Assembly: GCF_018130615.1 (NCBI RefSeq)
Contig: NZ_JAFCKB010000003.1
Span: forward strand, 248,001-312,000
Source: Bradyrhizobium manausense
GTDB lineage: Bacteria; Pseudomonadota; Alphaproteobacteria; Rhizobiales; Xanthobacteraceae
Direction of reading: 5' to 3'
DNA length: 64,000 nt
Shown piece after piece: positions 53,369-62,536 of the stretch. The stretch's first letter is position 1. Each line of letters starts with the position of its first letter. Made by a program: the position numbers and the translations under genes. The notes below the pieces were generated by a model, which had not been told where the DNA came from, did not search any database, and was given only the letters and a program-made list of their open reading frames with translations.

Positions 53369-54310
53369 CTAGCCCCTCAGCCTGGGATTGACGAGGATGT
53401 AGGCAATGTCGGCGATCAGGTTGAGTGTAATGTAGATCGTCGCCGTCACCAGCACCACGCCCTGCACGACGGCGTAGTCGCGGTTGAAGACCGCATCGAC
53501 GATCAGTTTGCCGAAACCGGGAATGGAGAAGATCTGCTCGGTCAGCACGGCGCCCGACAGCAGCGTGCCCAGCTCGAGCGCGCCGAGCGTGATGATCGGC
53601 GTCAGCGCATTGCGCATGGCGTGCTTGAGGATCACCGAGCGCTCCCAGAGTCCTTTGGCGCGCGCGGTGCGGACATAGTCGCTTTCCAGCACCTGGAGCA
53701 TGGCGCTGCGCGTGTGCCGCATCAGGACCGCGGCAATCGCGTTGCCGAGCACGAAGGCCGGCATGATGGTGGCGGCCAGGCTCGCGCGCCAATTCTCCGT
53801 CGGCGGCACGTAGCCGGAGGCCGGCAGCCAGCCGAGCTCGATCGAAAACAGGAAGATCAGCATGATGCCGAGCCAGAAGTTCGGCGTCGAGATGCCCCAC
53901 AGCGCGAAGAAATTGGCGCCGTAATCCCAGGCCGTTCCTTTCTTCACAGCCGCGACGATGCCGGCAGGAATGCCGATCAGGAACGCGATGATGATCGCCA
54001 TTGCGCCGAGCTGGAGCGTCACCGGCAGCTTCTGCGCGATGAGTTCGCGCACCGGCATCTTGTTGCGCAGGGATTCGCCGAAGTCGCCTGAGAGAACGCC
54101 CTTGATCCAGTAGGCGTACTGCACGGGGATGGGCTGATCGAGCCGGTACTGGTGCCGGATTTGCTCGATCACGGCCGGATCGCGCTCTTCGCCCGCCATC
54201 ACCATTGCGGGATCGCCCGGCAGCAATTGCTGTAGCGAGAAGATCAGGACCGACACGAAGAACAGTGTCGGTACGATCTGCGCAAGCCGGCGGGCGAGGA
54301 AGTTCAGCAT
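53369..54310 (-). CDS. Peptide-type ABC transporter permease (DppB/OppB family), first set
   Basis: 313 residues. N terminus MLNFLARRLAQIVPTLFFVS, QLLPGDPAMVMAG, and the EAA-type loop YVRTARAKGLWERSVILKHAMRN are OppB features; the C terminus ends YITLNLIADIAYILVNPRLRG. ATG 54310. Ten bases after the binding-protein gene and tightly packed with the DppC gene, so one operon. Confidence 0.93.
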   Translation of the reverse strand: MLNFLARRLAQIVPTLFFVSVLIFSLQQLLPGDPAMVMAGEERDPAVIEQIRHQYRLDQPIPVQYAYWIKGVLSGDFGESLRNKMPVRELIAQKLPVTLQLGAMAIIIAFLIGIPAGIVAAVKKGTAWDYGANFFALWGISTPNFWLGIMLIFLFSIELGWLPASGYVPPTENWRASLAATIMPAFVLGNAIAAVLMRHTRSAMLQVLESDYVRTARAKGLWERSVILKHAMRNALTPIITLGALELGTLLSGAVLTEQIFSIPGFGKLIVDAVFNRDYAVVQGVVLVTATIYITLNLIADIAYILVNPRLRG

Positions 54311-54320
54311 CCCTGCAGCG

Positions 54321-55829
54321 TCACTTCAGCTTGAGACCGACGACGCGCACGAGGCCGTCGGGCATCTGCTTGTAACCTTCGAGCCTGGTCGTGTGCGCAA
54401 TGATGATGCGGCGGTGATAGAGATAAAGCAGTGGCTCCTCATCCTGGACCAGCTTCGTCAGCACTTCATAGCTGGCCTTGCGCTTGGCGAAGTCGGTCAC
54501 GAGCCGGGCGTCCTCCAGCGCCTTGTCGGCCTGCGCATTATTCCAGTCGCCGTAGTTCTGGGGAGCGCGGCTGTGCAGGAAGATGAAGGTGTTGCCATCA
54601 GGATCGACGCGGCCGCTCCAGGCCAGCATATAGGCCTGGTAGTCGCCGGCCTCGGCCTGCTTGAGGCCGGTCGCGAATTCAGTCACGCGGATCTTCATGT
54701 CGAAGCCGGCTTCTGCCGCCATCGACTGGATCACCTGCGCCGGCGTCTCGGTCTCGGCACCCTTCGGCACCAGGAAATCGACACTGACCGGCGGCGTCAC
54801 GCCGGCTTCTTTCAGCAGGGCCTTGGCTTTCTCCACGTCACGGGCACGCACCGGCAGGCTCTTCTGATAGTAGGGATGATCGGGGTTGACCCATTGATTG
54901 CCGACCTGGAACTCGCCGTTGAACACGACCTGGTTGATCGCTTCGCGGTCGATCGCAAGGTCGAGCGCCTGCCGTACCTTAGCGGACTGGCTCAGCGGCC
55001 CCTTGGCCTTGTCCTTGCCGATGTTGAGCGTGATGCCCTGATAACCGAGCTCGATGGCAGTCGCGACCTTCAGCCGTGAATCCGCGCGCACCTCCTTGAG
55101 GTCGGTGGCGAGCACGCGCTCGATCAGATCGAGGCCGCCGGATTTGAGGTTCGCCAGCCGCACCGTCGCATCGACGATTGGTTGGAATACGATCCGGTCG
55201 ATGAAAACGTTGTCCTTGTTCCAGTAGTCCGCGAACTTCTCGAACACGATGCGGTCCTGCTGCACGCGTTCGACGAATTTGTAGGGGCCGGCGCAAACCG
55301 GATGCAGGCCGAACTTGTCGCCGGCTGCCTTCGCGGCCTTCGGCGACATCATCATTCCAGCGCGGTCCGTAAGCTGGGCGAGCAGCGGCGAGAACGGCGA
55401 CTTCAACACGAGCTTGATGGTGAGGGGATCGACGACATCGACGTGGTCGACCGAGGCGAGCTCCGGCTTGCGAAACGAGCCGGGGAGGGTCAGGTGGCGC
55501 TCAAGCGAGAATTTGGCGGCTTCCGCATCGAACGGCTCGCCATCGTGGAATTTCACGCCAGGCCGGAGCTTGATGACGAGGCCCTTGCCATCGTCGACCG
55601 TTTCGCTCGACAGCGCGAGCTGCGGCACGATGTTGAGCTTCTCGTCGATGTCGAACAGCTTGTCGCAGAACGCAGCGAACACGATGCGGCCGACATAGGT
55701 GCGTGCCATCGAGGGATCGAGGATATCGGGATCCTCAGCGAGGCCGATGCGCAGCGTGGTTTGCGCCTGGACGGCCCCAAGCGACAGCAGGAATGCAGCC
55801 GCCGTTGCGGCCAGGCGAAACATCTTCAT
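54321..55829 (-). CDS. Peptide/nickel-type ABC substrate-binding protein (family 5)
   Basis: 502 residues with a signal peptide (MKMFRLAATAAAFLLSLGAV then QAQ). Family 5 pattern: LRIGLAEDPDILDPSMART, LRPGVKFHDGEPFDAE, and VRQALDLAIDREAINQVVF. Binds oligopeptides, glutathione-like molecules, opines or related solutes in the periplasm. Start at ATG 55829 with GGGGATAA upstream; the frame reaching 55886 is not needed. Serves the first DppBC set; ligand unknown, though neighbouring GGT suggests gamma-glutamyl compounds. Confidence 0.92.
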   Translation of the reverse strand: MKMFRLAATAAAFLLSLGAVQAQTTLRIGLAEDPDILDPSMARTYVGRIVFAAFCDKLFDIDEKLNIVPQLALSSETVDDGKGLVIKLRPGVKFHDGEPFDAEAAKFSLERHLTLPGSFRKPELASVDHVDVVDPLTIKLVLKSPFSPLLAQLTDRAGMMMSPKAAKAAGDKFGLHPVCAGPYKFVERVQQDRIVFEKFADYWNKDNVFIDRIVFQPIVDATVRLANLKSGGLDLIERVLATDLKEVRADSRLKVATAIELGYQGITLNIGKDKAKGPLSQSAKVRQALDLAIDREAINQVVFNGEFQVGNQWVNPDHPYYQKSLPVRARDVEKAKALLKEAGVTPPVSVDFLVPKGAETETPAQVIQSMAAEAGFDMKIRVTEFATGLKQAEAGDYQAYMLAWSGRVDPDGNTFIFLHSRAPQNYGDWNNAQADKALEDARLVTDFAKRKASYEVLTKLVQDEEPLLYLYHRRIIIAHTTRLEGYKQMPDGLVRVVGLKLK

Positions 55830-55851
55830 CGAATTATCCCCATTGCTCCGG

Positions 55852-56958
55852 CTACGTCGTTGTCGGCCTTGCACCCTGTATACCAACCCCGGGCAGGGTC
55901 GCGCCTTCCGTCTTTCGGCTGAAAGCTGCGACTAATTTTGCCAGGGCCGGGGTAAATCCGGCCGTTGCGGGCAGGATGGTGTCGGCCGAAGGCAGCTCGT
56001 TGACGCGATGGCAGGCAGTGGCGTGTCCGGCGCCGTCGGCCGTCAGCGCCGGCGCTTCGGTGCGGCAGCGGTCGATCACGAAGGGACAGCGGGTGTGAAA
56101 ACGACAGCCGGCCGGCGGATTGAGCGCGCTCGGGATCTCGCCTTGCAGCACGACCTTCGTCCGCTTGGCGTGAGGCTGCGGCAGCGGGATCGCGGACAGC
56201 AGCGCACGGCTATAGGGGTGGCGGGGCTGGGCAAACAGCGCGTCAGCGTCGGCCTCTTCAACGATGCAGCCGAGATTCATCACCGCGACGCGGTCGGCGA
56301 TGTGCTTGACCACAGCGAGATCGTGCGAAACGAAAATGTAGGCGAGGCCGAGGCGGTCTTGCAGCTCGCGCAGCAGGTTCAATATCTGCGAGCGGATCGA
56401 GACGTCGAGCGCCGAGACCGGCTCGTCGCAGATGATCAATTTCGGCTCGACCGCGAGCGCGCGGGCAATGGCGATGCGCTGGCGCTGCCCTCCGGAGAAT
56501 TCGTGCGGATAGCGCCGTTCGAGGCGCGGCTCAAGCCCGACCAGCCGCAGGATTTCCGCGACCCTGTCGCGCCGTTGTGCCGGTGGCACGAGATCGTGCA
56601 GAGCCAGGGGTTCGGTCAGGATCTGGCCGACAGTCATGCGCGGGTTGAGCGAGGCGTAGGGATCTTGGAAGATGATCTGCGCCTCGCGGCGGAATTTCCG
56701 GAGCGCACCCGCATCGAGCGAGAGCAGGTCGCGACCGTTGAAGCGCACCGTGCCCGCATCGGGCTCGATCAGCCGCAGCACCAGGCGGCTGATCGTGGAT
56801 TTGCCGCAACCGGATTCGCCGACCAGAGCGAGCGTCTTGCCGGCCTCGAGCGAAAATGACACGCCATCGACGGCTTTGACATGCGCCAGCGCGCGGCCGA
56901 ACGGCGATCGCCGGGCGACGAAATGCTTGACCAGGCCTTCGACCTCGAGCAGCGCCAT
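55852..56958 (-). CDS. Peptide-type ABC transporter ATP-binding protein (DppF-like), first set
   Basis: 368 residues. Walker [11 protein letters not shown]-loop IIFQDPYASLNPRMTVG, signature FSGGQRQRIAIARA, Walker B LIICDEPVSALDV, H-loop VSHDLAVV, and the C-terminal oligopeptide-family segment NPPAGCRFHTRCPF. ATG 56958 ([10 protein letters not shown]) shares one base with the preceding gene's stop. The C terminus has a 50-residue extension (from about TILPATAGFT) of unknown role. Pairs with the DppD-like subunit. Confidence 0.9.
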   Translation of the reverse strand: MALLEVEGLVKHFVARRSPFGRALAHVKAVDGVSFSLEAGKTLALVGESGCGKSTISRLVLRLIEPDAGTVRFNGRDLLSLDAGALRKFRREAQIIFQDPYASLNPRMTVGQILTEPLALHDLVPPAQRRDRVAEILRLVGLEPRLERRYPHEFSGGQRQRIAIARALAVEPKLIICDEPVSALDVSIRSQILNLLRELQDRLGLAYIFVSHDLAVVKHIADRVAVMNLGCIVEEADADALFAQPRHPYSRALLSAIPLPQPHAKRTKVVLQGEIPSALNPPAGCRFHTRCPFVIDRCRTEAPALTADGAGHATACHRVNELPSADTILPATAGFTPALAKLVAAFSRKTEGATLPGVGIQGARPTTT

Positions 56959-57947
56959 CAGGACACCAAAAGCTCGAGCGGTGCGCGGATGCAGCGCGAA
57001 ACATGGCCGGGGCTGATTTTCATCAGCGGCGGCGGCGCCCTGGTGCAGGCTTCCAGCACGAACGGACAGCGCGCGGCGAAGCGGCAGCCGGCGGGCGGCT
57101 GCGCCATGTTCGGCACCATGCCTTCGATCGTCGCGAGCTGCTCGGCGCGATGGTCGAGCCGCGGGATCGAGCCGAGCAGGCCGACGGTGTAGGGATGCTG
57201 CGGCGCTGAGAACAGTTCGTTGACCGGCGCGCGCTCGACGATCTCGCCGGCATACATCACCGCGACCTCGTCGCAGACTTCGGCGACCACGCCGAGATCG
57301 TGGGTGATCAGGATGATCGCGGCGCCGCTCGCCGCCTTCAATTCCCGCATCAGCTCGAGAATCTGCGCCTGCAGGGTGACGTCGAGCGCGGTGGTCGGCT
57401 CGTCCGCGATCAGGAGCTGCGGATCGCAAGCCAGCGCCATCGCGATCATGACGCGCTGGCGCATGCCGCCGGAGAGCTTGTGCGGATATTCGTCGATGCG
57501 CCGCTCGGGCGACGGGATGTGGACGCGGCGCAGGAGTTCGATCGCCCGCTCGCGCGCGCTGCGGCGGGAGCCGCCGCGATGACGCAAAATGGTCTCGATG
57601 ATCTGGTCGCCGATGGTGAAGCTCGGGTTGAGCGAGGTCATCGGCTCCTGGAAGATCATCGCGAGCCGGTTGCCGCGCAGGTCTCGCAGGGTCTGGTCGG
57701 GCGCTTGCAGCAGGTCGAAACCGTCGAAGCGAATTGCGCCCGATATTTCCGTCGTCTGCTTTGGCAGCAAGCCCATGATCGCCAGCGACGTCACGCTCTT
57801 GCCGCAGCCGGATTCGCCGACGAGCCCGAGCGTTGCGCCATTGGCGACGCTGAGATCGACACGATCGACAGCGTGGGTGATACGGCCGTCGTCGCCGTGA
57901 AAGCGGATGCGCAAGTCCCTGATCTCGATGAGCGGGCTTGCGCTCAT
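56958..57947 (-). CDS. Peptide-type ABC transporter ATP-binding protein (DppD-like), first set
   Basis: 329 residues. Walker [11 protein letters not shown]-loop [17 protein letters not shown], signature [14 protein letters not shown], Walker [15 protein letters not shown]-loop LITHDLGVV, then [17 protein letters not shown] 57947 overlaps the DUF1028 stop by four bases; its own stop overlaps the DppF-like start. The DUF1028 protein, both ATPases and the transporter thus appear translationally linked. Confidence 0.92.
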   Translation of the reverse strand: MSASPLIEIRDLRIRFHGDDGRITHAVDRVDLSVANGATLGLVGESGCGKSVTSLAIMGLLPKQTTEISGAIRFDGFDLLQAPDQTLRDLRGNRLAMIFQEPMTSLNPSFTIGDQIIETILRHRGGSRRSARERAIELLRRVHIPSPERRIDEYPHKLSGGMRQRVMIAMALACDPQLLIADEPTTALDVTLQAQILELMRELKAASGAAIILITHDLGVVAEVCDEVAVMYAGEIVERAPVNELFSAPQHPYTVGLLGSIPRLDHRAEQLATIEGMVPNMAQPPAGCRFAARCPFVLEACTRAPPPLMKISPGHVSRCIRAPLELLVS

Positions 57948-58654
57948 GCTTGTCTTGCCCGAGCCGCGGCTATGCTGGCGTCGATGACGCTGCGATCGGT
58001 GTTGCCAGACGGATTCTGTCGGGTCGGCATGGACGGGCGGAAGTGCACCCAGAGCTCCTGGCTGACCCGTTCGAGCCGCTCGAGCTCGCCGAGCGGGTCG
58101 GGATGATCGTCGGCGCGGATGTCCAGTGCCGGCCATTCCTCCTCGCCGTGGATCAGCAGTGCGGCAGACTGCTTGCCACGCTTGTCGCCGCCGGCGGCTT
58201 CGCCTGCGCGCATCGCAGCGAGCAGCCGGCGCGGGAAGGGCAGGCTGTCATTGGCGATATAGGTCTTTGCCGTCTCGCCGAGCACATCGGCGCCCGCAAG
58301 CATGTTGCCGGCAATCGAGAAGCCGTTGCCTTTGATGTGCCCGCACCAGTCGACACAATCGCGCCCTGTATGCGCGGCGATCTCTCCGCTCGCATCCATG
58401 ATGTGGATCTGGCGGCTTTCGCGGCCGTCGTCGGTCGCGAGCAGGGCTGCGAGCACGTCATGCGCGTTCAGGCCCTCGCGCAACAGCTTGACGCCGTCGA
58501 TGCCGTAATAGGGATTGACGAAGGCCTGGGTCGCGATGGCGCCGAGGCTGGCAGCGATGTAAGGCACGCGCGCGCCGACGGCGAAGAAGCGGGTCGCAAC
58601 GGCGATACCGAACTGGCCGGTGGCAGGATCTCGCGCGATGATCGACCAGGTCAT
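57944..58654 (-). CDS. DUF1028-family protein (Ntn-hydrolase-like)
   Basis: 236 residues. Start MTWSIIARDPATGQFGIAVAT and GARVPYIAASLGAIATQAF are the family signature; HTGRDCVDWCGHIKGNGFSIAGNML follows. DUF1028 resembles Ntn hydrolases, and members occur beside amidase or peptide-transport genes, but activity is not established. The family segment with Thr/Ser after the start Met could expose a nucleophile on processing (inference). Nine bases after the GGT gene, overlapping the DppD-like gene, so probably processes the same substrate. Confidence 0.85.
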   Translation of the reverse strand: MTWSIIARDPATGQFGIAVATRFFAVGARVPYIAASLGAIATQAFVNPYYGIDGVKLLREGLNAHDVLAALLATDDGRESRQIHIMDASGEIAAHTGRDCVDWCGHIKGNGFSIAGNMLAGADVLGETAKTYIANDSLPFPRRLLAAMRAGEAAGGDKRGKQSAALLIHGEEEWPALDIRADDHPDPLGELERLERVSQELWVHFRPSMPTRQNPSGNTDRSVIDASIAAARARQA

Positions 58655-58663
58655 GTGCTGCCT

Positions 58664-60469
58664 TTATCTTCCAGCGGCGTAGCCCTGCATGCCGCGCGGA
58701 TTGGCGGCGGCACGGCGGCGCACACCGACGCGCGAAGCCGCGGTGAGGCGGCCTTCGGACCAGTCGGGCCCGATCTCGACGATGTGTCCGCGCTCGCGAA
58801 GGTTCTCGATCGTCGCCTTGGGCACGCGGTTCTCGACCACGAGCACGCCGGGTCGAGCCGTGCGGGGCCAGAACGAGATCGGGAAGTGCTCGGAATGCCA
58901 GGCCGGCGCGTCGATCGATTCCTGGAGGTTGAGATTGCAATGGACGTGACGCAGGAAGAACTGCGTGATCCATTGGTCCTGCTGGTCGCCGCCGGGCGAG
59001 CCCCAGGCGAGATAGGGCTCGCCGTCGCGCAGTGCCATGGTCGGCGACAGCGTCGTGCGCGGCCGTTTGCCCGGCGCTAGCGCGGCCGGATGATCTTCCT
59101 CCAGCCAGAACATCTGGGCACGGCTGCCGAGGCAGAAGCCGATCTCGGGGATCACCGGTGAGGATTGGAGCCAGCCGCCCGACGGCGTCGAGGACACCAT
59201 GTTGCCGGCCTTGTCGATGATGTCGAAATGCACGGTGTCGCCGCGCACCTCGCCGAAGCGGCCCACGGTCGGCTCGCCGGCGCCAAGCGCGCCGACGGCC
59301 TCGCGCTGGCCTTCGGCACGGCGCAGCTTGACGACGCCGCCAAAGCCTTCGACCGATCCCGGGATGAAATCGAGCGATGCCTTGTCGGTGACGAGCTTGC
59401 GACGCTCGTCATTGTAGGCGTCCGACAGCAGCGTCCCGATCGGGATCTCCGTGAACTTGGGATCTCCGTAGAACTTTTCGCGGTCGGCGAAGGCGAGCTT
59501 GGCGCATTCGATCTGGAGGTGAATGAATTCCGGCCCGGTCGGGTCGAGCCCATCGAGCGCAAAGCCCTTTAAGAGCGCGAGTTGCTGCAGCGTCACCGGA
59601 CCCTGGCTCCAGACGCCGGCCTTGCAGACGGTGTAGCGGCCGTAGTCGTAGGTGAGGGGCGCTTCGATCGTCGGTTGCCAGCGCGCCATGTCGTCGGCGG
59701 AGAGAACGCCGCGATGCGGCGAGCCGCTGACGTCCATCACCTCCTGCGTCCGGCAGAACTTGTCGATGGCTTCCGCGACAAACCCGTGGGACCAGGCCTT
59801 TCGCGCACGCTCGATCTCGGCGTCGCGGCCGCCGCCGCCGCTCTCGGCCTCGGTCAAAATCCGAGTGTAGGTCGCCGCCAGCGTCTTGTTGGTAAACATC
59901 GTGCCGGGCTTCGGCACTTCGCCGTTCGGCAGATAGACCGCGGCCGATGTCGGCCAGTGCTTGCGGAACAATTGCTCGACCGTCTGGATTGTGGCGCAGG
60001 CGCGCTCGACCAGCGGATAGCCGTCGCGCGCGTACGAGATCGCAGGCTCCAGCACGTCGCGCACGCGCATCGTGCCGTAGTCACGCAGCAACATCATCCA
60101 GGATTCGAAGGTGCCGGGAACGCAGGCCGCCAGCAGGCCGGTGCCGGGCACCATGTCGAGGCCTTCGCTCTTGTAATGCGCGATGGTGGCGCGCGCCGGC
60201 GCCGGGCCCTGGCCGCAGATCACCTCGGTGCGGCCCCGCTTGACGTCGTGCACGATGATGGGCACGTCGCCGCCGGGGCCGTTCAGATGCGGCTCGACCA
60301 CCTGGAGCGTGAAGGCGGTGGCGACGCCGGCATCGAAGGCGTTCCCGCCCTTTTCCAGGATAGCCATGCCGACGGCGGTCGCAATCCAGTGCGTGGTGGC
60401 GACGACCCCGAACGTGCCCTCGATCTCGGGGCGCGTGGTGAAGGGATCGGGATTGACATTGCTGGCCAT
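58664..60469 (-). CDS. ggt: Gamma-glutamyltransferase/acylase family protein, no signal peptide
   Basis: 601 residues. Autoprocessing Ntn-hydrolase with likely nucleophile Thr412 in RGDTVHFDIIDKAGN (classical enzymes have TTH; here TVH). Other marks: GVVATTHWIATAVGMAILEK, GGNAFDAGVATAFTLQVVEP, and GKRPRTTLSPTMALRDG. No signal peptide, so cytoplasmic, unlike periplasmic GGT; suits substrate imported by the adjacent ABC systems. ATG 60469 (MASNVNPDPF). Could hydrolyse glutathione-like or gamma-glutamyl amides, or act as an acylase. Confidence 0.9.
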   Translation of the reverse strand: MASNVNPDPFTTRPEIEGTFGVVATTHWIATAVGMAILEKGGNAFDAGVATAFTLQVVEPHLNGPGGDVPIIVHDVKRGRTEVICGQGPAPARATIAHYKSEGLDMVPGTGLLAACVPGTFESWMMLLRDYGTMRVRDVLEPAISYARDGYPLVERACATIQTVEQLFRKHWPTSAAVYLPNGEVPKPGTMFTNKTLAATYTRILTEAESGGGGRDAEIERARKAWSHGFVAEAIDKFCRTQEVMDVSGSPHRGVLSADDMARWQPTIEAPLTYDYGRYTVCKAGVWSQGPVTLQQLALLKGFALDGLDPTGPEFIHLQIECAKLAFADREKFYGDPKFTEIPIGTLLSDAYNDERRKLVTDKASLDFIPGSVEGFGGVVKLRRAEGQREAVGALGAGEPTVGRFGEVRGDTVHFDIIDKAGNMVSSTPSGGWLQSSPVIPEIGFCLGSRAQMFWLEEDHPAALAPGKRPRTTLSPTMALRDGEPYLAWGSPGGDQQDQWITQFFLRHVHCNLNLQESIDAPAWHSEHFPISFWPRTARPGVLVVENRVPKATIENLRERGHIVEIGPDWSEGRLTAASRVGVRRRAAANPRGMQGYAAGR

Positions 60470-60550
60470 GGGCTACCTCATTTGCGGCGAGCGCAATTGA
60501 TCACAGGCCATGCCGTGCGGCCAATGCGCAGGCCGCATGGCACGCGCGCG

Positions 60551-61540
60551 TCACGCCGGGACCGGCGTGGTGTTTACGGCGTGACAGGCGACGCCGTCGA
60601 CCAGTTCCGGGGCTTCCTTGCGGCAAAGATCAAACGCCAGCGGGCAGCGCGGGTTGAAGGCGCAGCCGGGTGGAGGGTTGATCGGGTTCGGGATCTCACC
60701 CTTCACCGGAATACGCTGGCGGCCGCTCATGGCGAGATCGGGCACGGCGCCAAGCAGCATCTTGGTGTAGGGCATGCGCGGACGGGCGAACAGTTCGCGT
60801 CCCTCCGCGATCTCGACGATCCGCCCGAGATACATCACGCCAACGCGGCTCGCCATGTGACGGACCACTGCGAGGTTGTGACTGATGAACAAATAGGTCA
60901 GGCCGAACTTGTCCTGGAGGTCGCGCATCAAATTCAGGATCTGCGCTTGCACGGAGACGTCGAGGGCGGAGGTCGGCTCGTCGCAGACGATGAATTCGGC
61001 ATCGGAGGCGAGTGCCCGAGCGATCGCGATGCGCTGGCGCTGGCCGCCGGAGAATTCGTGCGGGAATTTCAGCCGGTCGTCGGGATGCAGGCCGACGAGG
61101 CTGAGCAATTCGCCGACGCGGGCCTGGATGTCACGCTCGCCTTGGATCAGGTCGAAGGCCCGGATCGGCTCCGAGATAATGGCATCGACCCGGAAGCGCG
61201 GGTTCAGGCTCGCATAGGGATCCTGGAAGATCATCTGAATGCGGCGGCGCAGCTTGCGTCGGGCCGGCGCCTGCCGCGGGTCGGTCATCGAGACGCCGTC
61301 GATCCGTACATCGCCGGAGCTGGGCGGCAACAGGCCGACCACCATCCGCGCCACCGTCGTCTTGCCGGAGCCGGACTCGCCGACCAGCGCAAAGGTCTCG
61401 CCCTTTCTGATGTCGAAGGTGACGTGATCGACAGCCTTGAGATATTCGAGATGCCCGCCCTCGAGCACGCGATTGAGCCAGGGTTTCGAAACGTCGAAGA
61501 CGCGGCGCAGATTTGTGGCCTGGACGAAAGACGTGCTCAT
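60551..61540 (-). CDS. Peptide-type ABC transporter ATP-binding protein (DppF-like), second set
   Basis: 329 residues. Walker A GESGSGKTT, Q-loop MIFQDPYASLNPRFRVD, signature FSGGQRQRIAIARA, Walker B FIVCDEPTSALDV, H-loop ISHNLAVV, end segment NPPPGCAFNPRCPL. ATG 61540 overlaps the previous ATPase stop (four bases). Differs from the first set in the N-terminal VLEGGHLEYLKAVDHVTF region, so this is a paralogue rather than a recent copy. Serves the permease pair at 62537-64000. Confidence 0.92.
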   Translation of the reverse strand: MSTSFVQATNLRRVFDVSKPWLNRVLEGGHLEYLKAVDHVTFDIRKGETFALVGESGSGKTTVARMVVGLLPPSSGDVRIDGVSMTDPRQAPARRKLRRRIQMIFQDPYASLNPRFRVDAIISEPIRAFDLIQGERDIQARVGELLSLVGLHPDDRLKFPHEFSGGQRQRIAIARALASDAEFIVCDEPTSALDVSVQAQILNLMRDLQDKFGLTYLFISHNLAVVRHMASRVGVMYLGRIVEIAEGRELFARPRMPYTKMLLGAVPDLAMSGRQRIPVKGEIPNPINPPPGCAFNPRCPLAFDLCRKEAPELVDGVACHAVNTTPVPA

Positions 61541-62523
61541 GCCGCGGTCTCCGCCGGCACGGTGTCATAGAGATGGCAGGCAACTGACTGCGTACCGCGC
61601 GACAGCGGCTCTGGGCGCTCGACCCGGCAGCGATCGAAAGCGAATGCGCAGCGCGGATTGAAGGAGCAGCCGCGCGGGATCGCTGAGAGGCGCGGCATGG
61701 AGCCGGGGATTTGCACCAGGCGCTTGTCGTCGCCGGCAAGAGTCGGGATCGCGCCCATCAGGCCCTTGGCATAGGGATGCAGCGGGTTCCGCACGACGTC
61801 CTGCACCGGGCCGATCTCGGCGACGCGGCCGGCATACATCACCGCGACGCGGTCCGATGTCTCGGCGATCACGCCCATGTCATGCGTCACCAGCATCACG
61901 GCGGTGCCGTGGTCGCGGCCGAGCCGCTTGATCAGCGAGATGATCTGCGCCTGCACGGAGACGTCGAGCGCGGTGGTCGGCTCGTCGGCGATGATCAGCT
62001 CCGGCTCGGCGCAGATCGCGAGCGCAATCACCACGCGCTGACGCATGCCGCCGGAGAATTCGTGCGGATAGCCGTCGATACGCCTTTCCGGTGCGGGGAT
62101 GCCGACCTCGGCGAGCAGGTCGATGGCGCGGCGGCGGGCGGCCTGTTCGGAGAGATCGAGATGGGTCCGGATCGTCTCCACGATCTGGTCGCCGACCTTG
62201 TACAACGGATTGAGCGAGGTCAGCGGGTCCTGGAAGATCATCCCGATGCGTTTGCCGCGAATGCGGCGCATCTCCTCGGGCGGCAGATTGTCGATGCGCA
62301 TTCCCCCGAGACGAATCTCGCCGCCAGCGATTCGACCAGGCGGATCAATCAGTCCGATCACCGCAAGACCGGTGACCGATTTGCCGGCGCCGGATTCGCC
62401 GACCACGCCCAGCACCTCGCCCTTGGCGATATCGAAGGAGACGCCGTCGATGGCACGCAGCGTGCCGCGGCGCGAGGCGAACTCGACCTGGAGATTACGC
62501 ACGGAGAGAACGGGTTCGGTCAT
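61537..62523 (-). CDS. Peptide-type ABC transporter ATP-binding protein (DppD-like), second set
   Basis: 328 residues. Walker A GESGAGKSV, Q-loop MIFQDPLTSLNPLYKVG, signature [14 protein letters not shown], Walker [15 protein letters not shown]-loop LVTHDMGVI, end segment RGCSFNPRCAF. Start ATG 62523 (MTEPVLSVRN) is family-like; ATG 62562 would overlap the DppC gene by 26 bases and add 13 residues. No strong ribosome binding site, so coupling to the permease gene is likely. Confidence 0.9.
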   Translation of the reverse strand: MTEPVLSVRNLQVEFASRRGTLRAIDGVSFDIAKGEVLGVVGESGAGKSVTGLAVIGLIDPPGRIAGGEIRLGGMRIDNLPPEEMRRIRGKRIGMIFQDPLTSLNPLYKVGDQIVETIRTHLDLSEQAARRRAIDLLAEVGIPAPERRIDGYPHEFSGGMRQRVVIALAICAEPELIIADEPTTALDVSVQAQIISLIKRLGRDHGTAVMLVTHDMGVIAETSDRVAVMYAGRVAEIGPVQDVVRNPLHPYAKGLMGAIPTLAGDDKRLVQIPGSMPRLSAIPRGCSFNPRCAFAFDRCRVERPEPLSRGTQSVACHLYDTVPAETAA

Positions 62524-62536
62524 GAACGCTGCATGC

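Noticed and set aside
52092-53900. 602-residue minus-strand frame
   Set aside because: Out-of-frame overlap with the DppC and DppB genes; Arg/Ala/His-rich and no domain.
59582-61570. 662-residue plus-strand frame
   Set aside because: Antisense to GGT and a DppF-like ATPase; no recognisable domain.
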